From: Notamacropus eugenii
Lineage: Eukaryota; Chordata; Mammalia; Diprotodontia; Macropodidae
Direction: 5' to 3'
Length of the DNA: 64,000 bases
NCBI RefSeq assembly: GCF_028372415.1
Contig: NC_092875.1
Location: forward strand, 183,421,522 to 183,485,521
In this document: positions 22,688-33,996 of the stretch, one piece after another
Layout: every line of letters begins with the position of its first letter
How positions within the stretch are numbered: the first letter of the stretch is position 1
Position numbers and translations under genes: made by a program
The notes under the pieces: generated by a model
What the model was told of the DNA's origin: nothing
What the model saw: only the letters and a program-made list of their open reading frames with translations
The model's database searches: none

Positions 22688-22955
22688 AGAATCTAGATGG
22701 AGCAGTGGATAGAGTGCTAGACCTGAAGTCAGGAAGATTCATCTTCATGAGTTCAAATCAGGCATCAGATACTTAGTAGTTGTATGACCCTGGGCAAGTC
22801 ACTTAACCCTATATGACTCAGTTTCCTCACCTGTAAAATAAGCTGGAGAAGGAAGTAGCAAACCACTCCAGTATCTTTGCCAAGAAAATCCCAAATAGGG
22901 CCACAAAGAGTCAGACACAACTTAAAAAACTGAAAAGCAATAACACCAACAACCT
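22688..22955 (+). repeat. tRNA-derived marsupial SINE (full length)
   Basis: 'gatggagcagtggatagagt', 'gaccctgggcaagtcactta', 'agctggagaaggaagtagca', 'ccacaaagagtcagacacaa', A-rich tail. Confidence 0.9.
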
Positions 22956-22974
22956 CTCTCTACCCTGGTCAACA

Positions 22975-23200
22975 TATATTCAAAGTCTTACATTTTGTCA
23001 GTTTGTGGTGCCACATTTTAGGAAGGATATTGATAATCTGGAGGGTATCTAGAAGAGGGCAACTGGGATGATGAAGGGTTTTGACAGAATGATGCATGAG
23101 AAACAATTGAAGGAACTGAGGATGTTTAATCTGGAAAAGAAGAATAGATGTGAGGGTGCATTATGAAAACTGTCTTCAAGTATTTGAAGGGCTGTCACAT
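22975..23200 (+). mobile_element. L3/CR1 LINE 3' region (part 1)
   Basis: 'ggcaactgggatgatgaagg', 'ctggaaaagaagaatagatg', 'ttcaagtatttgaagggctg' match the CR1/L3 ORF2 end and 3' UTR. It appears to resume at 23,590. Confidence 0.7.
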
Positions 23201-23589
23201 GGAAGAAAGAATGTTTAGTTTCTTTAATAAAAATAAGCATTTGGAAAATGGCAAGCTAGTGAATGTTTAACAGCTGGGAGGCAGAAGAACATACATACAA
23301 CACACTTAAAAATGAATTAATCTTTTTCTTTCTTAAATCTAAACAATGGCAAACTAATGGACAAACCTCTGTTTTGTAGCATTTTCCAATTTCCATGGTA
23401 TAAATGTTCACATTGAAAATTTAATAAACAGCTCTCACAAGACAGTTAGAGAGAAATCTAGCACACTTTGCTGAATTAGATTACCTCTAAGAGCCTTCAA
23501 ACTCTAAATCTGTGATCTCAAGACTCGTTCTACCTAGTCTAGAGGGCTGAACTATGAATTATGAGTAGGACTGCCAAAGGTAAAAATTG
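23201..23589. other. Unassigned insert between L3 halves
   Basis: Non-L3 sequence of about 390 bp; no family recognised. Confidence 0.35.
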
Positions 23590-23800
23590 GAAAAAATGAG
23601 TTCTGATGTGAGAAAATATCTATCAACAATTCTAGCTCTCCCCAAGTGAAATGGGTTACCTTGGAAGGCAGTGGGTTTCTTCTCAAAAGGAATTTATGTA
23701 AAAGTTGGATAACCACTTAGTTATGCTAAAGAGGGGTTCCCTTTTCAGGTTTGGACCAGATGATCTCTAAGGTCCTTTTCAAATCTGAAATAATCTGTTA
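23590..23800 (+). mobile_element. L3/CR1 LINE 3' end (part 2)
   Basis: 'aagtgaaatgggttaccttg', 'gttggataaccacttagtta', 'ttggaccagatgatctctaa', 'ggtccttttcaaatctgaaa' follow the CR1/L3 3' terminus. Confidence 0.7.
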
Positions 23801-23999
23801 TTTCAGATTTCATAGATCATTGGTGTTATCATTTTTCAGTTGTTTCAGTTGTGTCTCACTAGAAGTAGTGATCATCGAGATCAATATTTTTGCCTTTTTT
23901 ATTTCCTATTCTCCAACAGCAATAGCCCATTCAAATAAGTCAGATTGACTCCACTGTAACTACTTTTGGTGTCTCCTCATCTTTAGCTTTTTTCTTGTT

Positions 24000-24300
24000 T
24001 TGATGTTTCTTTTGACCTTTATTCTAAATAGTCAACGATCTAATTTCACACCAACCATTGATTCAGATATGACTCCACCATCAGCAACTAGTTTTTTCCT
24101 GTCTGGTAGGAGACAGCTAATTTCATTTTTTTACAATGTTTGTCCTCTGACTCTTCTCTGGAAGGAAGTGTTCACGACAGCTAAGCATGAGGTTTTGAAT
24201 TCATGTATAAACCTTTTGGCCTCTTTTTTGTTTCTCCAACCTGAGTCATCTTTTCCAACATACTTTTTACCCTACTCTCCTGTGCTCACATGCACTTTGA
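24000..24300 (-). mobile_element. Possible L3/CR1 fragment
   Basis: 'ttttttcctgtctggtagga' and 'gacagctaatttcat' resemble antisense L3 internal sequence. Weak and diverged. Confidence 0.3.
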
Positions 24301-24309
24301 AGTACTAGC

Positions 24310-24470
24310 TTATCAAAACATATATTGAGTAGAATTCAGACTCATTGAGGGCAGGAACTTTTCCCTTATTTTTTCCCTATATTTTTGCTTAGGTATCCCC
24401 AGTTCCTTGTGCACTGTACAGCACATAGTAAAGACATACTTAACAATTTCTGATTGAATTGAGAGGAAAA
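24310..24470 (+). repeat. L2 LINE 3' end
   Basis: 'attgagggcaggaacttttc', 'gtatccccagttccttgtgc', 'cagcacatagtaaagacata' follow the sense L2 terminus. Confidence 0.65.
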
Positions 24471-25119
24471 AATGCCTACCAATATCAAAATGTATAGATT
24501 GATAATTTTGTCAAAGTTGATAAATTTCTTGATAGAATTTCTCTATTTTTTAATCCCCTGCAAACAGATGTTGGCACTTAAGCTGTAATTAACTTCAAAG
24601 AAGCCTCTTTTTTTGCTTATACTCATCCTGATCCTAGAAAAAAATGAAATGACCAAAGGTTACAGGAACTGAGTGCACAGTGAAAGTATTTCCACAAGTT
24701 TCTGATTGTCTCTCCAAGGAAAACCTATGTCAGTCTTCCATTTAGGTGCAGTTTGCTTCTGTTTTCTGGCTTCATATGTCACAACAATATCAAAACAAAA
24801 CTGATGTAGCTAAGTTCTCTGGTACAGATGCCTCCAATTCTACCTTTGCTTGGTAACATCATAGTTAATCATCAATACTTTACAATTTTGTCCTCAGCTT
24901 CTGCCATGTTTGGTACTATGGTGCAGATGATGATCAGCCAGCTCCTTGATGAATCTACAGTCAAATGTTGCAAGATGGCCTTTGCTCCCTACTTTTCTTT
25001 GTAGTGTCCTCACTGGTAGTTGGTACTTTCCAGTTCTTTGAATGGGAAGTGGCAAATGAAATAACCCACCCTCATCTATCAAGCAGCTGACAATATAAGG
25101 AGAGGGACCAGACCAGTGA
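24471..25119. other. Unassigned intergenic sequence
   Basis: No gene or family recognised. An open frame at 25,082-24,894 (minus, 62 codons) has no domain. Confidence 0.35.
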
Positions 25120-25305
25120 TTTCATTGGTGTGGAGAATTCCTGGATGGGAAAACTCCTTTTACTGGTGCAGGTTGGCAGTTTCCCTGCAATTTATAATCT
25201 TAACAAGTTTCCTAGAAAAGTAAGAGATTAAATGACTTGTCTAGGGTCAGATAGCCAGTATGTTAGATCCTCCTAGCTTCAAATCCAGCAGCATAGATGT
25301 TTGCA
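25120..25305 (-). repeat. SINE-like repeat, antisense
   Basis: 'ccagtgatttcattggtgtg', 'gaaaactccttttactggtg', then a tRNA-SINE-like 'taaatgacttgtctagggtc'. It recalls an older marsupial/amniote SINE type; exact family not named. Confidence 0.5.
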
Positions 25306-25644
25306 TAGGAAGATACTGATTAGCTTTGTAGCCCCTATGCCACTTAGTTTCTGTCAATGCAAAAGTGTTTCCCAGTGAATTGAAAGACAGGGGTAGGAGG
25401 TGGCATTTTTTTCATAGACATAGGATTCAAACCTCTCAATATAATATTGAGGCCCCAAAGTATAAGATGAATTTCTGTCAAGTAATGAAGGTCATAATAA
25501 TTTGCTTCTAAAATGTCATCTTAGCAGAGCTTCCACTAAATGTACAGTCTTGAATTCATAGTAGGTGGACTTTACAAGATTTCTCATCTAGCACATCTAC
25601 AATCAAGTTAGTGATTTAGAGGTGATCTATTGTTGTGTATTTGT

Positions 25645-25689
25645 TTTTCAGTTGTGTCTGACTCTTTGTGACCCCATATAGAGTTTTCG
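25645..25689 (-). repeat. tRNA-derived SINE, 3' part (split by L1)
   Basis: 'cagttgtgtctgactctttg' and 'tgaccccatatagag' are the tail of a SINE whose remainder lies at 27,300-27,515. Together they make one element. Confidence 0.85.
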
Positions 25690-27299
25690 TTTTTCCATCC
25701 CCCTCCCCAAATTTATTAATTTATTTGTTTTCAGTTTTCAACAATCACTTCTATAAGTTTTAAATTTCTCCCCTTTCCTCTCTCCTCCCTCCCCAAGATG
25801 ACATGCAATCTGATATGAGCTCTACACATAGATCCTTATTAAACATATTTTCCCATTAGTCATGTTGCAGAGAAGAATTAAAATGAATGGGAGAAACCAT
25901 GAGAAAAACAAAATATAACAAAAGAGAAAATATTCTGCTTCATTCTGCATTCCAGCTCCATAGTTCTTTCTTTGGATGTGGATGGCATTTTGGATCATGA
26001 GTCCTTTGGAAATATTTTAGGTCCTTGAATTGTTATGAAGGGCTAAGTCTATCAAAAACAGTCCCTGCACACTATGGCTATTATTGTGTATAATGTTCTC
26101 CTGGTTCTGCTCACTTCACTCAGCATCAGTTCAAATAAGTTTTTCCAGGTTTTTCTGAAGTCTGCCTGTTCATCATTTCTTATAGCACAATAGTATCCCA
26201 TTACATTCATATACCACAACTTGTTCAGCCATTCCCCAATTGATGGACATTCCCTTGATTTCCACTTCTTGGCCACCTCAAAAAGAGCTGCTAGAAATAT
26301 TTCTCTGTGTGTGAGTCTTTTCTCCATTTTTATCATCTCTTAGGAATATAGCCCTAGAAGCAGTATTGCTGGGTCAAAGGGAATGCATATTTTTCTAGCC
26401 CTTTGGATATAGTTCCAAATTGCTCTCCAGAATGGTTGGATCAACTCACAGTTCCACCAACAATTAATTAATGTTCCAACTCTCCCATATCTTCTCCAAC
26501 TTTCATCATTTTCCTGTTCTGTCATAATAGTCAATCTGATAGGTGTGATGTGGAACCTCAGAGTTGTTTTGATTTGCATTTATCTAATCAATGGTGATTT
26601 AGAGCATTTTTTTCATATGACTATATAATAGCTTTAATTTCTTTCTCCAAAAACCATCTGTTCATATCCTTTGACCATTTATCAATTGGGAAATGACTTG
26701 TAGTCTTGTAAATTTGACACAGTTCTCTATATATTTTAGAAATGAGACCTTTATCACAGACACTAGCTCTAAAAATTCTTTCCTAGTCTTTTGCTTCCCT
26801 CCTAATCTTAGTTGCTTTGGCTTTATTTGTGCAAAAATTTTTCAGTTTAATGTAATCAAAACTATCCATTTTGCATTTCATATTGTTCTCTATCTCTTGT
26901 TTGGTCATAAATTCCTCCATTCTCTATAAATATGACAAATAAGCTATTTTTTGCTCCCCTGATTTGTTTATAGTATCATTCTTTATACCTAGATCATGTA
27001 CCCATTTGGACTTAATTCTGGTATCTGATTTCAGGAGTTGGTCTATGCCCAGTTTCTGCCATATCATTTTCCAGCTTTCCCAGAAGTTTTTGTCAAACAA
27101 TACATTCTTATCCCAGAAGCTGGGGTCCTTGGGTTCATCAAACAGTAGACTACTATAATCATTGACTACTGTGTCTTGTGTACCTAACCTATTCCACTGA
27201 TCTACCCTTCTAGTTCTTAGCCAGTACCAAGTGGATTTGGTGATTGCGGCTTTATAAAACAAGTTAAGATATGGTATGACTAGGCCACCTTCCCAAGCA
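25690..27299 (-). mobile_element. LINE-1, 5'-truncated, ORF2 C-terminus and 3' UTR
   Basis: Best preserved L1 here. Minus-strand frames from 27,299 down show the ORF2p C-terminal region. These are a GAWEGGLVIPYLNLFYKAA block, WYWLRTRRVDQWNR, a HITPIRL stretch, CWWNCELIQPFW (Cys-rich), FDPAILLLG, then IGEWLNKLWYMNVMGYYCAIRNDE. The catalytic reverse-transcriptase and endonuclease parts are missing because of 5' truncation. The 3' UTR ends at 25,690 with a T-rich (reversed A) terminus. It landed inside a SINE; 16-bp imperfect duplicates at 25,674-25,689 and 27,300-27,315 look like the TSD. At least two frame breaks make it inactive. Confidence 0.9.
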
Positions 27300-27515
27300 C
27301 CATTTAGGGTTTTTTTGGCAGAGATACTGGAGTGGTTTGACATTTCCTTCTCCAGCTCATTTTTATAGATGAGGAAACTGAGGCAAACAGGGTGAAGCAA
27401 CTTAAGCAGGATCACACAGTTAATAATCTGAGGACAGATTTGAACTCAGGATGATGAGTCTTTCTGACTCCAGGCTCAGTGATCTATCCACTGCTCCACC
27501 TCGCTGCCATTGAGG
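27300..27515 (-). repeat. tRNA-derived SINE, 5' part (split by L1)
   Basis: 'ggcagagatactggagtggt', 'cttctccagctcatttttat', 'aggatcacacagttaataat', 'atccactgctccacctcgct'. Continues the SINE cut at 25,689. Confidence 0.9.
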
Positions 27516-27754
27516 TGATCTAAAATTGTGTAATTTTTACTGCACTCTTTCCATTTCAACATCTCTCCAACCATTCCTGACTAAAGGAGACTACTCATAA
27601 CTGAAGGTCATTTTTAAAATGTGACTTTGCTTCCTGGTTTGCCATAGCCAAAGAATTCCTCAGAAGGTAGGGCTTTGGGTTCATATTCCTATAAGGAGAG
27701 ATCAGACTTATTCTACTTCCTCTGGTAAGGAAGAAGTAGGAGAAATAATCATTA

Positions 27755-27835
27755 TAATGATATATAATTATAAATGAATAAAAATTAGATATGCATATAA
27801 TTAAAAATTAATAATAATAACAATAATATATATTC
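27755..27835. repeat. AT-rich low-complexity tract
   Basis: (TAA/ATA)n imperfect run preceding a MIR. Confidence 0.6.
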
Positions 27836-28062
27836 ATAAAGCACATTAAAATTTGCAAAGTGTTTTACATATATTAGTTCATTCCATTTAAAACTCACAA
27901 CAATTCTGCAAGGCAGAAATTCCAACCATTATTTTAGCCTTGTTACAAATTTGTCTCTCTGTGGATCAGAGGAGTAAATGATTTTCCCATGATCACACAG
28001 CCAGTAACCATCAAAGGCCAGAGTTAAATCTATCTAAGTTTAATACTCTACTCAATTTGTCA
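27836..28062 (-). repeat. MIR
   Basis: 'aaaatttgcaaagtgtttta', 'actcacaacaattctgcaag', 'atgatcacacagccagtaac'. Confidence 0.7.
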
Positions 28063-28064
28063 CA

Positions 28065-28312
28065 AAAGTCCAAAGAATCTGCAAAGAGGCAAATTTGGAC
28101 TTGAGAAAAGGAAACATTTCCTAACAAATGGAGTAACATGAAAGGAATAATAATGCCTTAGGTACAGAGTGCCCTTCTGGGAGGTCATCAAACAGAGGCT
28201 GAATGACACTCACCCAGTATACTGTAAAAGGGATTCTTCTTCAGGGGACATTTCAATTCTGCAACTTCTGAGGTTTCTTCCAATTTTGATTCTGTGGTTC
28301 CCTAGGGATTAG
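28065..28312 (+). mobile_element. L3/CR1 LINE 3' end
   Basis: 'gaaacatttcctaacaaatg', 'gaggtcatcaaacagaggct', 'gttgtggttccc'-type end with 'ttcttccaattttgattctg'. Sense-strand L3 terminus. Confidence 0.65.
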
Positions 28313-28394
28313 CCTAAGTTCTAGGCTGGTTCTCAACCAGCAGTATGTGAGACTGCGACTGTTGACTTTCTAGCCTGGTAGAACCTGCCAGGGC

Positions 28395-29112
28395 ATATGA
28401 TCTTTTGGCTAAAAACTCAGTTCACCTCCATGTCACAATGAGAAATCAGAGCAGCACATTACATCCACCCTATCAAATTTCATCTTATTTCATTTGGCCC
28501 AGTCTTCTAGTCTGTTATAGTTTTGCCTTCTGGATTCTCCCCTCTCTTATCCATCCTCCACTCAACTGCCAAGAAAATCTTCCTAAAACACAAATCTAAC
28601 CATGTAATTCCTCTAAACAAGGACTCCAATGCTGCCCTATTGCCTGCAAGATAAAATAGAAATATATCAGGTAGGCATTTTTTCCAATAAATCTATCCTT
28701 GGCTTATTTAAGCATATTATTCCCCTTCATGCACTCTTCATTTCTAAAATGGCATATTTGCTGTTCCTGAGACTTAGAATTCCATCTCCAGCCCCCATAC
28801 CATTGCCCAGGGTGTTCCCCATGTCTGGGATGAAATCCCTCTTTCCCATTTGGAAGCCCTAACTTGCTTCAAGGCTCTGGGGAAGCCTTTCCTCATCCCC
28901 TTGGTAAAGAGCACTCTCTCCCTTTTCCTCAAATTGTCATGTAGATGAACTGAATATTTGAATGTTGCATCCCTTGTCCCTCCCTGTAGAACTTAAGCTC
29001 CTTGAACTCAGGAACTGATTTTTTGTTTTGGTTTGTTTTGGTTTTGTCCTATCTTTGTATCTTAGGCACCTAAAGTGGTGGTTTTCTCATAGCACAGGCA
29101 CCTACTGAATAC
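28395..29112 (+). repeat. L2 LINE 3' region
   Basis: 'aaatcttcctaaaacacaaa', 'tgctgccctattgcctgcaa', 'gaagcctttcctcatcccct', 'cttaagctccttgaactcag', 'cttaggcacctaaagtggtg'. A long sense-strand L2 tail of about 0.7 kb. Confidence 0.75.
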
Positions 29113-29129
29113 TTTTCAGATTGGACAGT

Positions 29130-29505
29130 CTGTCATCCAACATGTTAACAGTCTCTCTCAGATTTGTATCATCAGCAAATGGAATACATATGTCTTCTAT
29201 GCTGCCTAATTGATTGCCAAAAATGTTGAATAAGGAATGACCAATTAAGAATTCCTGTGCACTGTACTTTTAGATTCTATTCAACTCCAAAATGGTATCA
29301 ATTCATTAATGACTATTATTTTGAATGAATCATTCAAAAATTATTTTGAAATGAATCAGTCATTCAAACAATTTCAAAGTAACACTATCATCAATCCCTG
29401 CACTTACCATTTTGTCTGCAAGCATTTTAGAAGAAAATTTATCAAATGCCTTTCTGAGACTCATATATGGTACATGCAAACACACACACACACACACACA
29501 CAAAC

Positions 29506-29538
<33 letters not shown>

Positions 29539-29730
29539 CATTCCTTTCATCTCTATGTCTAATAATTCTATCAGAAAAGGAAATAAAGCTAATCCAGTAT
29601 GACCTGTTTTTGACAAACTCAAAATAGCACTTAGTGATCACTGTAGTCACTTCTAAATGCTCACAAACCATCCCTTTAATAATACATTGAAGAACTGGTC
29701 AGGAATCTAAGGCAAGTACATGGACTTGTA
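29130..29730 (-). mobile_element. L3/CR1 LINE, internal, with microsatellite insertion
   Basis: Antisense L3: 'atttgtatcatcagcaaatg', 'tgttgaataaggaatgacca', 'ttatcaaatgcctttctgag', then after the microsatellite 'tctatcagaaaaggaaataa', 'agcacttagtgatcactgta', 'accatccctttaataataca'. Confidence 0.65.
29478..29537 (+). repeat. Compound (CA)n(GA)n microsatellite
   Basis: About 24 bp of CA units followed by about 28 bp of GA units. Creates false Thr-His and Arg-Glu frames on both strands. Confidence 0.95.
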
Positions 29731-30184
29731 GTTTTTAATCTTTCCTATCTCACTTAAAAAAAAATTATTGTTCTGCTTCAGACAAGAGTCTATCAGTTAA
29801 ATCTCATTACAAACATATGTGGCAGGTGTTCCATTAACACAAGGTACTTTTGTAATGCTTTCTCAGTCTCTAGCAACATCCTCAAATCTGTGAGTTCCAT
29901 AATAGGACCATTCTCTCTTAGGAATAGTACTTTACTGAACCAATGATCAAAACTTTTAACCTTAAATAGGGCACACTAAATACATAAGGAGATGACCAAT
30001 CCATACATTCAGAGATCAGGGATGTACAGTAAATCTTTAACAAATGACTCTCCAAAAAAATGTATATATGACACAATTTTAAGTCTTATCTGCATTGTTA
30101 ATACTTTCTTAAGTGGGGTTTATTCAGTAGCACCTCTGGTATGTGAACTCGCCAAGGGCTGTTCATCTTTGGTATCCACCTGAC
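29731..30184. other. Unassigned intergenic sequence
   Basis: No recognised gene; possibly further L3 debris at the left. Confidence 0.35.
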
Positions 30185-30640
30185 TCTCTCAGTTCGCACC
30201 TATGGTTCCACAAAGCTGTAGCATGCACAGCAGCCACATCTTGACAAAAGCCTTCTTGACATATAGGCTAAACCAGGCTGAGGTAACTGATAGACCTCAA
30301 ACCCTATTGGAGAATTAGGGGGAGGTCTAACCCAAACATGTGAAGACTTCTCTTGGCAGAATGGGTGGATAAAAAACAAATTGTTCCAATAATCATGAAG
30401 GCAGCTGAAGAAGGCACTATGGATTGCTTAGAGCTTGGCCAGACATTGAAGATGCCACAGTCATCCACTGAATCCTGGGCTATGAGCAGTCATTGACTTT
30501 TATCTTGCCAATGAACTTCAATGGCTCTGGAAGAGAGGGTAAGGTTGACAACTTAGTACAGTTGCCTCACTTTAATTCAATTCATATGCAAGTCAAGACA
30601 TCAGTCTGTGATGGCATTGGTCCTTTTTGAAAATGAAGGA
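30185..30640 (+). mobile_element. RTE LINE 3' end / RTE-tailed element
   Basis: 'cacagtcatccactgaatcc', 'tcaatggctctggaagagag', 'catatgcaagtcaagacatc', 'ggcattggtcctttttgaaa' and terminal 'atgaaggatgaacaa'. This is the same tail family as the Mar-1-like SINEs and is probably the 3' UTR of a marsupial RTE. Confidence 0.7.
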
Positions 30641-31004
30641 TGAACAAATCTAGACAATCAACGAAACAATAAATCAAGCTCCAATTTATAGCACTCACCA
30701 ATTTCTGAAGTACAGATGCTCACACTGAAAATTTAAAAATCCACATGATCTGACTCCAGCACATCCCTGGTTATATTTAGATCCAATAATTGCCTTAAAT
30801 AATCATAATGCAAGAGAAGTCTAGACTCATTGCCTATACATTGGACAATCTCAGTATTATCTAAAATGATTGGATATGTGGCAACAATAACCAAGAACAG
30901 ATACAATTGCTCTGATGTTTCTAATAGCATCAACCACTAGCTGAATGAGAGATACAGCATTGGTGTCATCTTCTGAGATATAGTGATAATATATCTGAGA
31001 TGGT

Positions 31005-31065
31005 ATGTTCATTCTTTGTTGCCGAAGAAGACCATGCCATCAGAGAAATGATGACATGAAGCTTA
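31005..31065 (-). repeat. RTE/Mar-1 tail fragment
   Basis: 'ttcattctttgttgccgaag' and 'catcagagaaatgatgacat' are the reversed SINE tail only. Confidence 0.65.
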
Positions 31066-32289
31066 GCACTGCAAATGGTGTATACTGGGGCTACCACTCT
31101 TAAAAGACCTCAGCACCTCAATTGATTTACATGAATTCATTAAGTTGATCATATATCTGATGGTACTGCCTGTCCAGTGTGTCAGTACTTGAGACTCTAA
31201 CAGAATACTGTATATATCCCAGGTCATTAGTAATAGAAGTCACTGAACAAATCGCCCTATTCTGTAGGACTTGGCCTGATTGATCAGGAGATTTGATTTA
31301 GAAATCTCAACTTGCTACACAGAAAAGAAATATATTTATATTTGAGGAATAGAGAAAACAAGTAAGAGTTGGGCAAGAGTTAGAACTCTTTTTCCTCAAA
31401 GATTTCAAGTGTTTTGAGCTTTTAGTGCAACCTAATTTGATAAAGAATACCTTAGAAAGGCTTGTCCAGTCATGCAAAAATTCTATTTTCTTTCTTTAAT
31501 TCTCTGTAATTACAGAGCTATGTGGTTTTTTTTACATTAAATGTTTAATTGGATAACTAAAAAAAGTCTTAATTTCCTACCTCAGCAACAAAAAACCATC
31601 ATATTTACCACTATTCTGTGGAAGCTAGCAACAAGAGAAATAAAAACCTAGCCAAAGTCCTTTTTGCCCACTGGCATCCAAGACAGGCAGGGCCACCTGG
31701 AAATGGTTAATGAGCATGGCAATTGCTGAAGCACTGGGAAATAACTACAGGGAATCTCAGTAGAGGAATAGAAATAAGACATGAATCTGTTTCCAAGCAA
31801 ATATTATTACCTATGTTATGGTGCGCTTCTGACTTCCTATTCACATATTGTGTGGGTGCACTTGAGTTTCTTCTGCTCAAGTACTGAGCTGTGGTTTTGT
31901 TTGAAGGAGATTGTTTCATGCCTATCTCTCGGTAACCCAAAGTCCTGGAGTTGATACTTGAAGTCATATCTGGGTAAGTGGAACATGTTTGAATTCAATG
32001 CACTTGGTTATCTGTTTATTTACTCAGAAAGTAAACAATTGCTTTGTGTTCCCAATATGAGAGATCTCTTCTCTGGGTTACTGAGGAAATCACACTACAG
32101 TATTTAATAGCAATGGATCAAGATGAAAATGATTATAAGCTTAATTTAATGTGAGTGGAGGGAATATAGCCTTGCAATCAACTCTCTTCTGGAATAGTGA
32201 TGACCTATACATGTGTATCTTTTATGAATATACAACCTTTTCATACATTGTCCCATGCTTTGGGAAATGGTTGGTAGGTTACTATGATA
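31066..32289. other. Unassigned intergenic sequence
   Basis: About 1.2 kb with no recognised gene or repeat; open frames of 86 codons or fewer without domains. Confidence 0.35.
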
Positions 32290-32640
32290 ATAATTGGAAA
32301 TGAAATGAGCAGGAGCCATCAAATAGGGAACACCTGAATAAACTCCTATGAAAATATAATAAGTTGTCATTGGACAGAAAGAAATGATGAATACGAGAAA
32401 TTCAGAATGTGGAAAGACTTGTATAAAATGATGCAGGGTGAAATGAGCAGAAATAAAAGAATGGATGCAGAAATGTTACATTAATATAAATGAAAAGAAC
32501 ATTAAAAGGAAGTTAAACTGATGAATCCAGTTAGAGGCAGTAACCATCTGGGTTGTTGGTGCTTAACTATTTCTTTGTAATAAAGTAGGTTTCCATTCCA
32601 GAGGAGGGATGTTGTGTATGTTGGGGGGAGAGGGCAATAT
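32290..32640 (+). mobile_element. LINE-1 3' end fragment
   Basis: 'gatgcagggtgaaatgagca', 'atgttacattaatataaatg' and a G-rich stretch near 32,620 match the end of L1 ORF2 and its 3' UTR in sense orientation. Confidence 0.6.
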
Positions 32641-32659
32641 TCAGGAATGGCTTAAATAT

Positions 32660-32832
32660 AAGTTCTAACTTTGTAGGCAGAGAGCCTTGATTCATATCTT
32701 CCTTCTAATATTTATCACTTATGTGACCTTAGGAAAATTGCTTAACCATACTGAAGCTCAGTTCCTCAGTGGCCTCTGTGGTCTCTTCCAGCTCCAGAAT
32801 TGTGATTCTGGATTATTCTATGAATCTCTAAC
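32660..32832 (+). repeat. MIR3-like SINE
   Basis: 'ttaggaaaattgcttaacca', 'gctcagttcctcagtggcct', 'tctcttccagctccagaatt'. Confidence 0.6.
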
Positions 32833-32894
32833 AGCAATAGATCAGAGGATCTTAACTTTAGAGATGGGAGGGAACTTAGAGGACACTGAATCAA

Positions 32895-33263
32895 TTGTTG
32901 GGTGGTTTTTTGCAATTATGTAAAACATTCCCCTATTAGTCATTTTGTGCAAGAAAACTCAAAAGAAAAAAATGAAATAAAGAAAGCCAAAAATGGCATG
33001 CTTCAGCCTGTTAGTCAAATAATGTCAGTTCTTCTGGAGGCAGAAAAGCCTTCCTCATTATTGCTTTGGAATTGTCTTGGATAATTGTATTATTGAGAAT
33101 AGCTAAGTTGTTTACAATTCTTCATTGAAAGATATTGCTGTTACTGTGTACAACATTCTCCTGGTTCTGTTCACTTCACTCAGCATCAGTTCATGTAAGT
33201 CTTTCCAGATTTTTCTGAAATCATTCTGGTTGTCATTTTTATAGCACAATAATATTCCATTAT
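32895..33263 (-). mobile_element. LINE-1 3' end, left half (host of HAL1 copy A)
   Basis: 'tgcaattatgtaaaacattc', 'tgtgtacaacattctcctgg', 'ttcacttcactcagcatcag'. Interrupted at 33,263 and resumes at 36,092 with 'acatcacag' and 'attacccaattgatgggcat'. The last 16 bases (33,248-33,263) are the HAL1 TSD. Confidence 0.85.
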
Positions 33264-33996
33264 GGGGTACAGCCAAGATGGCTGAGTAGAAGGACACACA
33301 TACTCAAGCTCTTCCTCCACAGCCCATAAAATACCTGAAAAAATATCTTTAAACAAATTCTAGAGCAGCAGAAACCACAAAACAACAGAGAGAAAGAGAT
33401 TTCCAGCCCAAGGTAGTCTGGAAGGCTGACAGGAAAGGTCTATCACATGGGGTATGGAGTGGAACAGCCCACAGATCCCAGCCCAGCCCTGGACACTCAG
33501 CACCTGCAGGAACAGGACTGGAACAATCCTCAGGGGAAGAATCTCCAGCAGCAGCAGTGATTCTCAGATCCCTCAACTCACAAATGCCAAATAAAGCTTC
33601 AAAGGTCAGTGAGAAAGCCCTTTCTTCTGGGTAAGAAGGGAAGGCAGTCTGGTCCACCAGGCAGCAGCCACTGCAGCAGCAGCATCCATTTGTGTAGCTC
33701 TCCACCTAAAGTTTCTGGGGGAATTGAGCTCCTGATCTCGATATCAGGCCTGAGGGCAACCCTAGGGTGAGGAGGAGCGCTGGCCTGGTAGAGCTAGAGG
33801 CAGTTGTGGAGAGGGAATTCTAATCCCAGATCCTAGGCAGAAAAGTCTTTGGTTGCTCCCAAACCTGAGCACAGGCCAGGAGAGGAGTAACTCCTCTCTC
33901 GATTGTGCCACCTTGGAGGAACTGAGAACTTACAGGTCCCCAGAGTATAATCTCCTTTTGACAAAGGACTCAAAAGTCAAGTAACTGGCTGGGAAA

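Noticed and set aside
26924..27415. 163-codon minus-strand open frame as a gene
   Set aside because: It is the C-terminal part of L1 ORF2 joined to antisense SINE sequence across the insertion junction.
29360..29671. 103-codon frame across (CA)n(GA)n
   Set aside because: It depends on the dinucleotide repeat and lies in antisense L3.
33349..33705. 118-codon minus-strand frame
   Set aside because: It lies in the antisense of the HAL1 copy A 5' UTR, with Cys/Leu-rich low-complexity composition.
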